From positions 17,905,316-17,969,315 of the forward strand of contig JAVIAB010000024.1 in NCBI GenBank assembly GCA_032433765.1: a stretch of 64,000 nucleotides of DNA, given 5' to 3'. Made by a program: the position numbers and the translations under genes. Position 1 is the stretch's first letter. The number at the start of each line of letters is the position of its first letter. Below, piece after piece: positions 1 to 10,344 of this stretch. The notes beneath the pieces are model-generated. The model saw only the letters and a program-made list of their open reading frames with translations. It made no database searches and was not told where the DNA came from. Source of the DNA: Megaustenia siamemsis (Eukaryota; Mollusca; Gastropoda; Stylommatophora; Ariophantidae).

Positions 1-339
1 TATTCCTGACACACATGTACACTAGCAACGTAACGCTTTATGTTCCGGCTCCGGGTGAAAGTTATGGAGCAGAGATGACAAGTGTTAGACATCTGTAGAA
101 AGTAAATTGAAACATTACAACAAAATAATAACGAACAATACACATTACAAGAAAAGAAAACAATAAAAGTAAGCAACGAGATTCACAAATTATCGAAATT
201 AGGCTACTAAAGTATCATACTATAATATTAAAGAACTAAAATAACACTTACTTTTATATGTCCTAAGGCGCGAGACACTTTACTCGTCAACAACTGCAAA
301 TGTATGGCTACAGTGGTGTTATATATACCCATAAAACCC

Positions 340-712
340 GGGAGGTGTTACTAAAAATAGAATTGACCTCTGATGCAATACCGGATGAATTGCTAAAAAT
401 AGATTTTGACCTATGAGACATTACCCGAGGAGTTACTAAAAATAGATTTTGACTCATAATGCAATTCCCGTCAATGTTATGAATTTGACCCCCAACCATT
501 TTTAGGGATACGCCTATGAAACTGCTAAAAAAATAAAATGTAACATCTAGGCTTACCTAAAACTTTATTTTAGGCAACCCGTAGCAAAAATTTACTTTAA
601 AATCACTTTTATGAATTTTCCCCCCTGACCATTTTTGAGGGATACGCCTATGAAACTGTTAAAAAAAATAAAGTTTACCCTCTAGGCTTACCTAAAACTA
701 TATTTTTAACAC
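340..712. repeat. AT-rich direct repeats at the window start
   Basis: Three loose copies of a ~43-bp motif built on TACTAAAAATAGATTTTGAC lie at about 347-475. They are followed by two ~95-bp copies (about 482-577 and 612-712) sharing GGGATACGCCTATGAAACTG and TCTAGGCTTACCTAAAACT. The copies are diverged and no coding frame is conserved between them. The first 340 bases are AT-rich with nothing recognisable. Confidence 0.6.
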
Positions 713-1237
713 ACCCATATATCAAATTCCCATAAAAAATAAAAAAAAACCACAAGGAGCTAGTAGTGAGAAAACCGGTGCACACTAGCCGAACGCCGAA
801 TAATCAGGTGACCGACCGAAAACGAACAACAACAACAAAAATGCACAGCAACATTATAAAAATGTACAGAGTTGGAATTTGTCAGCGACTCGAAGCTGAT
901 GGCTTGCGCCACGATCAGTGAACCAGAACCATCCAGACCCAACTCCACCTCTCCGCGGTGCCTCCAGTAACAGACCAACCTATCTAGTCTGGCCAAGCGA
1001 GTAGGGATCGAAGAGGGAAGACAACTCGGTACTATAAAATAACATGATACCACCGGATGTGTTGGGACGAAAGGCGCAAATATCAGTTTTACTGCAAACC
1101 ACAACATACAGCAGACACGTTCACTTAACGTCATCCAAGGGCGGATGATGCGGAGGTTTACTCCTTTAGTCATCGGGCGAAAGCAAGCAAGCTAGAGGCA
1201 TTAAACAATAATAGCTGATATATGTGACTTCGGGGGC
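713..1237. other. No gene recognised
   Basis: This stretch holds A-rich sequence and a more GC-balanced segment (about 880-1180) with a 137-codon open frame on the minus strand. That frame matches no family I know, begins at a weak start and has no supporting signals. I leave it uncalled. Confidence 0.5.
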
Positions 1238-2794
1238 TCAAATATTACCAAACATAAAGTTGAGGTTTGTGGCTCATGGAATCTCTAGTATTACCAAACA
1301 TAAAGTTGAGGTTTGTGGCTCATGGAAAGGGGGGGGGGGGTGCTCCAGTATTATTAAACATAAAGTTGATGTATGTGGCTCATGGGGGGCCTCCAGTATT
1401 ATTAAACATAAAGTTGATGTATGTGGCTCATGGGGGGGGGGGGGGCCTCCAGTATTATTAAACATAAAGTTGATGTATGTGACTCATGGGGGGCCTCCAG
1501 TATTATTAAACATAAAGTTGATGTATGTGGCTCATGGGGAAGAGGGGGGGGGGGGTCCAGTATTATTATGCATAAAATTGATGTATGTGGCTCATGGCGG
1601 GTTCCAGTATTATCAAACAAAGTAAACGTATGTGGCTCAACATTTCCAGTATTATCAAAGTAAACGTATGTGGCTCAACATTTCCAGTATTATCAAGCAA
1701 AGTAGACGTATGTGGCTCAACATTTCCAGTATTATCAAACAAAGTAGACGCATGTAGCTCAACATTTCCAGTATTATCAAACAAAAGTAGATGTATGTGG
1801 CTCAACATTTCCAGTATTATCAAACAAAGTAGACGCATGTGGCTCAATATTTCCAGTATTATCAAACAAAGTAGACGCATGTGGCTCAACATTTCCAGTA
1901 TTATCAAACAAAGTAAACGTATGTGGCTCAACATTTCCAGTATTATCAAACAAAAAAAAACGTATGTTACTCAACATTTCCAGTATTATCAAACAAAGTA
2001 GACGCATGTGGCTCAACATTTCCAGTATTATCAAACAAAGTAGACGCATATGGCTCAACATTTCCAGTATTATCAAACAAAGTAAACATATGTGGCTCAA
2101 CATTTCCAGTATTATCAAACAAAGTAGACGCATGTGGCTCAAGATTTCCAGTATTATCAAACAAAGTAAACGTATGTGGCTCAACATTTCCAGTATTATC
2201 AAACAAATTAGACGCATGTGGCTCAACATTTCCAGTATTATCAAACAAAGTAAACGTATGTGGCTCAACATTTCCAGTATTATCAAACAAAGTAGACGCA
2301 TGTGGCTCAATATTTCCAGTATTATCAAACAAAGTAGACGCATGTGGCTCAACATTTCCAGTATTATCAAACAAAGTAAACGTATGTGGCTCAACATTTC
2401 CAGTATTATCAAACAAAGTAGACGCATGTGGCTCAACATTTCCAGTATTATCAAACAAAGTAAACGTATGTGGCTCAACATTTCCAGTATTATCAAACAA
2501 AGTAGACGCATGTGGCTCAACATTTCCAGTATTATCAAACAAAGTAAACGTATGTGGCTCAACATTTCCAGTATTATCAAACAAAGTAGACGCATGTGGC
2601 TCAACATTTCCAGTATTATCAAACAAAGTAAACATATGTGGCTCAACATTTCCAGTATTATCAAACAAAGTAAACATATGTGGCTCAACATTTCCAGTAT
2701 TATCAAACAAAAAAAACGTATGTGGCTCAACATTTCCAGTATTATCACACAAAAAATCGTATTTGGCTCAACATTTCCAGTATTATCAAACATC
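1238..2794. repeat. 42-bp minisatellite with two subfamilies
   Basis: About 36 tandem copies of a unit containing TGTGGCTCAACATTTCCAG and TATTATCAAACAAAGTA. The left part (1238-1620) is an older or different subfamily in which CTCATGG runs into G-tracts of variable length and the core reads AACATAAAGTTGATGTATG. The right part is homogeneous, and from about 2090 two unit types (GTAGACGCATG and GTAAACGTATG) often alternate, giving an 84-bp dimer. Because 42 is a multiple of 3, several frames stay open for 260 to 350 codons on both strands. I treat these as artefacts. Confidence 0.97.
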
Positions 2795-2943
2795 TTTTTA
2801 ATCCTCTGAATTTCGGTCCGAGCATAGGGCACTCACACGAGATGTCCACCCAGTCCGGTCTGAAGCAAGCATGGACAACTCTCACCAGCACCTGCCAGCC
2901 TCTTTCGTTTTATCATGTTAGGTTCGTTACCATGCGTCTCATG

Positions 2944-3052
2944 AGGTGTCCATGTTAATTCTAAGTGGTCTCCATGGTAATGCTAGGTGATGTCCATGGT
3001 AATGCTAGGTGATGTCCATGGTAATGCTAGGTAATGTCCATGTTAATGCTTG
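2944..3052. repeat. 22-bp minisatellite
   Basis: About five copies of a ~22-bp unit (GTCCATGGTAATGCTAGGTG) adjoin the C-terminal end of the LINE fragment that follows. The LINE reading (minus strand) stops being recognisable exactly where this array begins. Confidence 0.85.
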
Positions 3053-3055
3053 GTG

Positions 3056-3650
3056 CGAATGTCTGATTTGTTCCATACGTAGAACGTGGCCTTGCCATTT
3101 CCAACGTCTTCTTTTCACTTTTTGATTGACGTTGTTAATGCCTGAGCTTCTGGCGACTCCTGTGTACGTAATGTCTTGATCACAACGGATGTTTAAAATC
3201 CTCTTAATGCAGCGAATTCAAAATCCTCTTAGTCGACTTTTTATCTTACGGTTCGTTCTCCACATTTCTGCTGCATACATGAGTATGGATCCACATTTGA
3301 CTTGTAAATTCTAAGCTTGGTGCTGAGATGGAGACTAGTTGAACGGCAAATGTTTCTAACTATTGAATGTCTGTGTTGACATGCCTATTTCACCAGAGAT
3401 CTATTTTTTCAATATCACTATTTGATGAAATGTTGCTCCCCACATTTAAAACTATCCACCTGTTCTAGTCCTACTCCTCTGAATGTAATTTTTTTCGTGC
3501 TTTTGTCCTTTATCCTCAATTTTAGTTTTCTCTGCATTTAATTTCAGTCCTACCGTGTCAGCAAACTGATCTACACCATCTGTTATCTCTTGTATGTCTT
3601 GGTGACAGTAGGCAAGCAATCTAACACCATCTGCTTGTATGTGGCTCATG
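3056..3650 (-). pseudogene. LINE reverse-transcriptase remnant (LINE-8, C-terminal part)
   Basis: The minus-strand translation contains HQDIQEITDGVDQFADTVGL followed by KLNAEKTKI at 3640-3530. This is the segment that follows the reverse-transcriptase YADD/FADD motif in many invertebrate LINEs. Further on, KRRRWKWQGHVLRM at about 3120-3060 is the typical C-terminal tail motif. The frame between is broken by stops and shifts, so this is a dead copy. The 5' part and catalytic core are missing. Confidence 0.8.
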
Positions 3651-3734
3651 AGAGCTTCAGATAGTTAAACATAATAGCCGAGATATGTGTATCACATCAA
3701 TGCGGTGAAGGTAATCCAATAACAATTACCACTG

Positions 3735-4050
3735 GGTAATGAAGTGGCTTTTCACTAACATAGAATTAGGGAAATGTACCAGTCGCCAGTGGATAAAGAG
3801 ATACAGCGAAGACGATGGCACAAAGATAGGACACACACTGCGGATGCCAACTGAGAGTATTACACAACAGGCCCTTTTTTGGAATCCCCAGGGGAAAAGA
3901 CAAAGAGGAAGACCAAGGAATTCTTGTATAAGACAGATAGAAGCAGAGATGAAGATGATATGGAAGACATGGAACAATCTTAAAAGATTGGCAAGAAACA
4001 GAACGGCTTGGAAAGTGTTTGCTGAAGACCTATACTCCACAGGGAGCTAA
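3735..4050 (+). pseudogene. LINE C-terminal tail (LINE-3)
   Basis: An open frame from 3739 reads IKRYSEDDGTKIGHTLR, then ITQQALFWNPQGKRQRGRPR, and ends with TAWKVFAEDLYSTGS. The GHTLR, WNPQGKR-RGRPR and W-VF-LCSTG landmarks match the C-terminus of endonuclease/reverse-transcriptase LINEs known from molluscs and flatworms. Only the last ~100 codons are present, as expected for a 5'-truncated insertion. Related copies in this window are at 9130, 29835 (the longest) and 61648. Confidence 0.85.
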
Positions 4051-4206
4051 AAGTGTTTGCTGAAGACCTGTATTCCACAGGGAGCTGAAAGTGTTTGTTG
4101 AAGACCTATACTCCACAGGGAGCTGAAAGTGTTTGTTGAAGACCTATACTCCACAGGGAGCAGAAAGTGTTTGTTGAAGACCTATACTCCACAGGGAGCT
4201 GAAAGG
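4011..4206 (+). repeat. 38-bp minisatellite made from the LINE-3 3' end
   Basis: Five copies of a 38-bp unit containing GAAGACCTATACTCCACAGG. The first copy is the last coding segment of the adjacent LINE (residues VFAEDLYSTGS), so the array is a tandem expansion of the retroelement's own 3' coding end. Copies differ by only a few bases. Confidence 0.9.
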
Positions 4207-4289
4207 TAGAAGAAGAAGAATGAAGTTGCTTTTTTGTATGGTTCCTGAACTTCATGACGTCGGATGCATTGAGTGAACTGGGCAAGCAT

Positions 4290-4735
4290 CGCAAGGTTCC
4301 CCACTGTAGATCCCATGTCACTTGTGGAATACCAGGAAACGAGAAAGCACACCAGCTGGCAAGGGAAGGTACAGCAGAATAATAACCAGATGCACTAGTT
4401 ACATATCATCAGAAGAAAGAGATAATCAAATCAACCAGAAGAAACAAGCCCCACATCAAGACGCTATCCATAATGTGAATAAATGGGAACAAGTTATCAT
4501 TATACGTCTCAGAACAGGGCACAATCGACTTCATAGTCTCATGTAAACAAAATTCAAGATTGGCACCTCAGTCACGCGTTATGGCGCCCCAAACTGCTGA
4601 ACACATAGTTCAAGACTGTACTAAATATAGTAGACTAGGGAAAACTTATAGGCACAAAGATACACCACTACAGACAAAACTAAATGGACCTCTGCAAGAA
4701 CTACAAAAAAAATATTTAAAAAAATAAAAAAAACC
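4290..4735 (+). pseudogene. LINE fragment with RNase H end and C-terminal domain
   Basis: Around 4325-4370 the plus strand reads GIPGNEKAHQLAREG, matching the last helix of LINE RNase H domains (consensus G-PGNE-AD-LA). It continues to IIRLRTGHNRLHSLM at 4500-4545 and then, after frameshifts, QTAEHIVQDCTKYSRLGK and LQTKLNGPLQEL up to 4720. These are landmarks of the C-terminus of Jockey-like LINEs. Two frameshifts and missing upstream domains show it is dead. An A-rich tail follows. Confidence 0.85.
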
Positions 4736-4769
4736 ATTAATACAAGAAACGACATTGCAGAGATAGACA

Positions 4770-5265
4770 ATACTTCATGTCCTAACATCATCAAGTGCTA
4801 TGACGATCATCATTTTCGGGAGGACGTGAACTTCCGTGGTATATGGTGGATATGCGGCAGGAACCATTGAAGGCTATGCATGAAAAGTGTTCCATGTTGC
4901 AGTTTCCTCATATTCCAAGTCCGACTTGTTGCAGGAGCTACTGAGTTAAGTGCTCTGTGTACATCGTGAGCTGTGTGTCTCATCCGTTTTGATCATGTTT
5001 CGATGTCCCAATTGTTTACGATGAAGGATGATATCGTATGACTGGGAACAGTTGACTGTGTTCACTTTCTGCGCGGTTTCGCCTTATGTCTTTTGGCGTG
5101 TGCTGAGACTGCTACGATGGGGGCTACAGTTATCTTTCTTTGTTTGGGAGATGAGTTAGTAATTCGGATGATTCCACTGGCACCGGCGGTTGAACGATTA
5201 TGGATTTTAATTCGTTTGCAGTGATACCAAGGCCTTCCATAACCAATAACCAATAACAATACTTC
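4770..5265 (+). mobile_element. Element B, partial copy
   Basis: This ~490-bp segment matches 52200-52690 closely along its length, starting at CATCATTTTCGGGAGGACGTG and ending with GGCCTTCCATAACCAATAAC. Here the 3' end is followed by a short reiterated tail of the type ATAACCA, as in LINE-like elements with simple-repeat tails. No conserved protein is encoded in either strand. The 5' half seen at 51637 is absent. Confidence 0.8.
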
Positions 5266-5324
5266 AGACGAACGATATATCAACAGACAGAGAGATAAGA
5301 CAGACACAGATAAAACAGACAAGA

Positions 5325-5525
5325 CGGACGGACGGACGGACGAACGGACGGACGGACGGACGGACGGAAGGAAGGATGAATTGATGGATGGATGGATGGA
5401 TGGATGGATGGATGGATGGATGGATGGACGGACGGACGGACGGATGGACGGACGGACGGAAGGACGGACGGACGGACGGACGGAAGGATGGATGGATGGA
5501 CGGACGGACGGACGGACGGACAGGT
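5325..5525. repeat. (GGAC/GGAT)n compound microsatellite
   Basis: About 200 bp of tetranucleotide repeats switch between GGAC and GGAT blocks with occasional GAAC and GGAA units. Translation gives a meaningless MDGWTDGR repeat. Confidence 0.97.
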
Positions 5526-6048
5526 AGTGGGTGGTTGTTTGGATAGATGTGGTGGAATGGTCAGTTGTTCGCTGCCCTTCCCTCCCTATATCTGGTACCC
5601 ATTAAAAAGGCTGGAGAGTCTTCTAGATTGGGGGGACAAAAAATTCCCAACTTTTGAACTTCAAAAATAAAAGAGCGAGAGGCAAGTGCACTAACCTCAG
5701 CACACGGCCATCTATCTACAGAGGGTCTTGCCACAACGCCACCGGGTTGTCGTCGATATGATACTGTTACATATTAAGTGACTTCAGTTAAAATATTCAA
5801 TGCCATATTTGCAAATTCAGTAACATCGTGAAATGACATTTACAATCTGTCATATCATATTCCCACTGGTTCGGACGCAATTATAACAACGTGTAATGTT
5901 ATCTTCTAACTAAAACATACATTTGAACATACGTTTTTAAATAAAATTTAAATTAAGGATTATCGATTTGTATATCAAATTTATTTAGATATATATTCGA
6001 CTAGTTTGTTATCGACAAGCGGTCTGTGTTACTACACTGTGCTTTTAA
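5526..6048. other. No gene recognised; possible tRNA-like SINE trace
   Basis: The segment at 5590-5735 carries GGTACCCATTAAAAAGGCTGG and, on the minus strand, GGCCGTGTGCTGAGGTTAG, which faintly resembles a SINE head. Evidence is too thin for a call. The remainder (5760-6048) is AT-rich, ending in a short (TA)n at 6049-6070. Confidence 0.35.
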
Positions 6049-6070
6049 AGTTATATATATATATATATAT

Positions 6071-6311
6071 AGAGCCCCGTCACGCCAAGTGGCGTATATG
6101 GAATATAATGTTAGTGACAATAAACTTTATAGACTTTCAGGACATGATTTTTGGGGGTAATGTGGTCGCGATATTACGTCCGTGCCGCTATACTTTCCCA
6201 GAAAAAATCCGGTATCCATTTAAGGCTGGGTGAATCCGGAGCCGTCGATCTGGATCGAACCCTCTTGTCCTTTGTAGTCCAGTTCACTAAACACAGAGCT
6301 ATCGCGGCTCC
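6071..6311 (-). mobile_element. SINE-1 (tRNA-derived), near full length
   Basis: On the minus strand this reads from the tRNA-like head (GGAGCCGCGATAGCTC) through a B-box region to the conserved 3' end (CCACTTGGCGTGACGGGGCTC). It aligns along its whole length with ten other copies in the window. The usual TACTTTACTTT tail is replaced here by a (TA)n run. Part of the head is diverged, so it is probably inactive. Confidence 0.92.
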
Positions 6312-6406
6312 TACTTTGTACTTGTACTAACAATAAATCACACCGGGACACGAGTATTGAACAGAATCATATTCCCCCTTTCCCTTCTATATTGTCCCCA
6401 CTTTTT

Positions 6407-7450
6407 CTCTCTTTCATTCCGCCCTAAGGGCCTGTCCTTTCATTCCGCCCTAAGGACCCCTCCTTTCATCCCACCCTAAGGGACCCCTCCTTTTATCCCA
6501 TTCTATAGGACCCCTCCTTTTATCCCACCCTAAGGGACCCCTCCTTCCATCCCACCCTATGGTATCCCTCCTTTAATCCCACCTTAAGGGACCCCTCCTA
6601 TCATCCCACCTTAAGGGACCCCCCCTTTCATCCAACCCTATACACCCCTCCTTTCATTCAGCCATAAGGACCCCTTCTTTCATTCCACCATAAGGGACCC
6701 CACCATTTTCCCACGCTAAGGGACCCCTCCTTTTTCCCGCCCTAAAGGATCCCTCCTTTTTCCCACCCTAAGGGACCCCTCCTTTTTCACACCCTAAGGG
6801 ACCCCTCCTTTCATCCCACCCTATGGACCCCTCCTTTCATTCCACCCTAAGGGGCCCATCCTTTTTCCCCACCCTAAGAAACCGTCCTTTCATCCCACGC
6901 TATGGACCCCTCCTTCCATCCCACCCTATGGTATCCCTCCTTTAATCCCACCTTAAGGGACCCCTCCTTTCATCTCACCTTAAGGGACCCCTCCTTTCAT
7001 CCCACCCTATACACCCCTCCTTTCATTCAGCCATAAGGACGCCTTCTTTCATTCCACCATAAGGGACCCCACCATTTTCCCACGCTAAGGGACCCCTCCT
7101 TTTTCCCGCCCTAAAGGATCCCTCCTTTTCCCACCCTAAGGGACCCCTCCTTTTTCACACCCTAAGGGACCCCTCCTTTCATCCCACCCTATGGACCCCT
7201 CCTTTCATCCCACCCTATGGACCCCTCCTTTCATTCCACCCTAAGGGACCCCTCCTTTTTCACACCCTAAGGGACCCCTCCTTTCATCCCACCCTATGGA
7301 CCCCTCCTTTCATTCCACCCTAAGGGACCCATCCTTTTTCCCCACCCTAAGAAACCGTCCTTTCATCCCACGCTATAGACCCCTCCTTTCATTCCACCCT
7401 ATGGACCCCTCCTTTCACCCCTCACCATTGACCCCTCCTTTCATATATTT
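6407..7450. repeat. 27-bp CT-rich minisatellite
   Basis: About 38 copies of a unit like GGACCCCTCCTTTCATCCC followed by ACCCTAAG. The strand shown is strongly pyrimidine-rich. A multi-unit block of ~368 bp has been duplicated: distinctive variants (CTATGGTATCCCTCC, then CAGCCATAAGGA and CACCATTTTCCCACG) occur at 6541-6760 and again at 6910-7130. Confidence 0.96.
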
Positions 7451-7904
7451 CCATGACACCCCCTTTCGACTTTTTTCCCTGTTTAGCTCCTTTTGATTCA
7501 ATGAAATCCCAACTCTGCCCTATTGTCTGTTAATCATGTGACCAATAATAACGTAAATCCTCGCCACCATTTCTTTCCGCCATCTTTCAGATAAGTGTTA
7601 CTGTTTGGCTTTCGCATTTGGATTTTTGTGTTTATTTTGGAATTGTTTGTTTATGCTTTGCACCTGCTGAAGGCTTTTGCCGAAACCTCGTAAATTGTCT
7701 CGTCTCTCTGTTCGTTTAGCTACTTTACACAATTGTTGTGTTTATTTTACTTTATTCTCGGCATCTTTACTCGCGATCCTGCGTAGTATTTTTAAATTCT
7801 TTATATTTAATGCCTGTGCTTATATCAGTTGAACAGAATCGGAGAATTCCACAAACAGCAAGAACACAGAAGACAAAATAGACAGCCCAAACTTGGACTC
7901 GAAC
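7451..7904. other. No gene recognised
   Basis: Non-repetitive AT-rich sequence. At 7662-7690 the text CCTGCTGAAGGCTTTTGCCGAAAC resembles the 'pupil' sequence also seen in inverted orientation at 39040 and 39140, so it may be the end of an old mobile element. Confidence 0.4.
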
Positions 7905-8430
7905 TCGTGCCCGGGGGACTGGGTGGTCCAGGGGTTTGCTGTCGACCTCTGGACATGAAGGTTCCGGGTTCAAATGCCGTCACAGGCAGTGGGAATTTTT
8001 CACTCCAAATTCGTGGTTTCTTTGTGAATGTACCCTCCCCAGGTCTCTGGGTAGTTAGATTAGATAACAAAAGCCCTCTGGAATAACGGCGAAAAACGTA
8101 GAAGCACCGCGTGCAGTAGGGAGGCGCGATAGCTCAGTGGTCAGTGAACTGGACAACAAAGGACAAGAGATAGGGTTCGATCCCAACCGACGGCTTCCGG
8201 GTTCACCCAGCTTTAATGGGTACCGGATTTTTTTTTCTGGGAAAGTAAAGCGGCACGGGCGTAATACCGACCACATTACCCCAAAAATCATGTGTCGAAG
8301 GTCTGTAAAATATATGGCCACTAACACCATATTCCCTATACGCCACTTGGCGAGACGGGGGTACTTTAATTTTTACTTACCGCGTGCAGTAGCGCACTTA
8401 AAAAAACCATTGACAGATAAGAATCGAAAA
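7905..8430 (+). mobile_element. SINE-2 copy, interrupted by SINE-1
   Basis: The left part (7905-8119) has a tRNA-like head with a B-box match (GGGTTCAAATGC at 7966-7977). The body, CAAATTCGTGGTTTCTTTGTG, is shared with 31840-31880. The right part (8393-8430) continues the family sequence (CGCACTTA, then CATTGACAG), which matches 31965-31985. The family is interrupted by SINE-1 with a TSD. Only two copies are seen, so the boundaries are approximate. Confidence 0.7.
8106..8392 (+). mobile_element. SINE-1 with 14-bp target-site duplication
   Basis: Element body 8120-8378, flanked by ACCGCGTGCAGTAG at 8106-8119 and 8379-8392. The head carries a canonical polymerase III A box (TAGCTCAGTGG, 8130-8140) and B box (GGTTCGATCC, 8174-8183), as in a tRNA gene. 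The 3' end is CCACTTGGCGAGACGGGG with a TACTTTAATTTTTA tail. The TSD and full length show retrotransposition into SINE-2. This is the best reference copy of the family in the window. Confidence 0.96.
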
Positions 8431-8826
8431 GAGTAGGCCAAAATGGCCGCTACCAGATACAAATTGTTCAGTAACTCTACCCATGTTTAGGCAGGATTTC
8501 TTGGACCAGAAGGCGCAGTTTCAAGGTTGTGTCGTAAACTAGCGACACATCGTATCCAGTGCGGCAGTGCCCATATCATTTGAGAACATTAAGAAGAACA
8601 TGTGCTGTTCAGCACATCGCATTGCCACTAGAAAACGTCACTTCCGCCCACTGCCAGGAGGTTATCCCCTGTCCTCAATATCCTCCCCTTAAAAAAACAA
8701 AAAAATGGATTTTCCGGAGCGCTTAAAAAAAACGCCGTTCCTGCTTAATTTATACTGTATGTCTCTAGTCTCGGATCATAGCCATCTGTAGGTTTACGAA
8801 GGCCCGCGGGCAGAAAATAAAACCGC
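8431..8826. other. No gene recognised
   Basis: Non-repetitive sequence with moderate GC and no convincing exon. It lies just upstream of the CRE/TATA segment at 8827-8956. Confidence 0.4.
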
Positions 8827-8956
8827 TGACGTCATCAGTTATAGGAGCTATTCACGGGTGACGTCACTCTACCCACAACCGCCCCTGCTCACAACGCTGA
8901 AAACTTCACACCACTTGGAGGTTTTCCGGGAATTTCCTCTGTGAATCTATAAATAG
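8827..8956 (+). promoter_or_regulatory. Candidate promoter: two CREs and a TATA box
   Basis: Two perfect CRE palindromes (TGACGTCA) lie at 8827-8834 and 8859-8866, 32 bp apart. A TATA box (TATAAATAG) is at 8948-8956. CREs within ~100 bp of a TATA box are a classic CREB/ATF-responsive arrangement, which would put transcription start near 8980. No downstream coding exon is recognisable. An LTR or other transposon promoter is an alternative. Confidence 0.45.
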
Positions 8957-9082
8957 CTATGCTCGGATTTTCCCCATAGTAAATACCTGTTTACTTTATT
9001 TTGTTGTGAGTCCATGACGTTTTCTACGCAGTGTCTGTGGGTTGTTTGGTTCGACGTAAGACCAAAAAGAAGCTAAAAGGGG

Positions 9083-9109
9083 GAAAAAAAAAAAAAAAAA
9101 AAAAAAAGG
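9083..9109. repeat. Poly(A) tract
   Basis: An A-run of ~25 bases preceded by GGGGG. It may be the worn tail of a retroelement on the plus strand. Confidence 0.7.
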
Positions 9110-9127
9110 AAGAAGCTAAATAAGAGT

Positions 9128-9320
9128 ATTGCACGATATGCACTTTTCTAGAATCCCCAGAGAAGGAGACAAACAAGAATTCAAAATACGCTTGTAGATA
9201 AACCGAACCAGATAAAGACTGAGAAGACACGAAGCGTTCTTAAGAGAATGGCACCAAAAGAAACGGCTTGGACAGTATTTGTGGAGAGTCTGTGCTCCAC
9301 GTGGAGTCGAAAACTAGCAG
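9128..9320 (+). pseudogene. LINE-3 C-terminal tail, degraded
   Basis: Across two frames the translation reads NPQRRRQTRIQNTLVDK and LKRMAPKETAWTVFVESLC followed by STW. This parallels WNPQGKR and LKRMAKNRTTWKVFVQDL of the 29835 copy. Several stops and base changes show it is an old, dead fragment. Confidence 0.7.
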
Positions 9321-9457
9321 TTGTTGGCGATTGTACTCTGCTCTAAGATATTGTTTTCAAATCAGAGTACATTGAGACCATTTCCAGCCACAAATTGCAG
9401 ACTTGTAGCGTCCACTTTCACTAAGGAAGTGACTTTTTTACTATATAATCTTATAGT

Positions 9458-9584
9458 AAAAAAAGTAAAGTACCCCCGTCACGCGAAGTGGCGTATAGGG
9501 AATATGGTGTTAGTAACCATAAATTTTACAGACCCTCGGCACATGATTTTTGGGGTAATGTGGTCGGTATTACGCCCGTGCCGC
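9458..9584 (-). mobile_element. SINE-1, 5'-truncated
   Basis: Only the 3' half is present on the minus strand, from GCGGCACGGGCGTAATAC through CGCCACTTCGCGTGACGGGG to a tail of TACTTTACTTTTTTTACT. The tRNA-like head is missing, so it could not be transcribed from its own promoter. Confidence 0.9.
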
Positions 9585-9692
9585 ATTTTTAGGAACAAAT
9601 TATGACGTCTGGCTATCCCAGCACTAACAATAACATTGCCACACAAGATTTTATGAAGATCCTTCATAAGAATGGCTTGGCAGAAGGTCAAG

Positions 9693-9790
9693 AAGGCCTG
9701 CCTCCTGCCTGCCTGTTTGCCTGCCTGCCTGCTTGCCTGTCTGTCTGGCTGCCTGCCTGCCTGTCTTCTTTCCTTCCTTCCATCTTTCCT
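9693..9790. repeat. (CTGC/CTGT)n and TTCC microsatellite
   Basis: Imperfect CTGC and CTGT tetranucleotides, then TTCC and a short ATT run. It starts just after GAATGGCTTGGCAGAAGGTC (9671-9690), a piece of the LINE-1 tail (residues EWLGRRS), so a LINE-1 scrap probably seeded it. Confidence 0.85.
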
Positions 9791-10007
9791 TCCCTTTTCT
9801 TATTATTATTATTAGCTTCAAATAACATGACCTCTGTTACGAATCTTTATATTTATATCTCCCGTCAGTATTAACCAAACAGCTCCGATGGACCGTGTCA
9901 CGGATTGCACTTCCTTACTTGGAACCTGGATTTTTTTTCTGAGTAATAAAAACGGCTCTTGAATAATGCTGACAGTAAAACCTCAAAATGTGTTGGCAGT
10001 TATTTCA

Positions 10008-10015
10008 AAACACAC

Positions 10016-10047
<32 letters not shown>
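10008..10047. repeat. (CA)n microsatellite
   Basis: About 20 CA dinucleotides with one G interruption near the left end. Confidence 0.95.
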
Positions 10048-10051
<4 letters not shown>

Positions 10052-10344
10052 CTCAATTAATACAATATTCATAACATGACACGATACGGTCTTTTCTTAT
10101 CGATCTCTTCCCCCCTCCCAACTTTTCAGGGTAGGTGAATCTATTCAGCGTTGCTTAACTCGGCCAAGCAGTTTTCACAGGAGCAGTCCTACGACCAGAG
10201 GCGTAACGTAAGGGTGGGGCTGAAGCCACTTTTCCTCTAGGTGCAACATTCTCAAGAACGCAGTATTTCAAAAGACAAGACAGCGATATATAAGATTGCA
10301 TGTAATGGGACATTTGACATTGAATTAATTCTAAACAACATATA

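Noticed and set aside
760..1173. 137-codon minus-strand frame
   Set aside because: No family resemblance, no ATG-proximal or splice evidence, and open length is not exceptional for this composition.
1777..2832. Open frames of 260-350 codons on both strands
   Set aside because: They lie wholly in the 42-bp array. A period divisible by 3 keeps any stop-free frame open, and both strands are open at once.
6407..7450. Telomere-like CCCTAA words
   Set aside because: CCCTAA appears once per 27-bp unit within ACCCTAAGGG and is never in a tandem 6-bp array.
8130..8190. True tRNA gene
   Set aside because: A and B boxes are present, but the sequence is embedded in a dispersed SINE with TSD, a non-tRNA body and many diverged copies.
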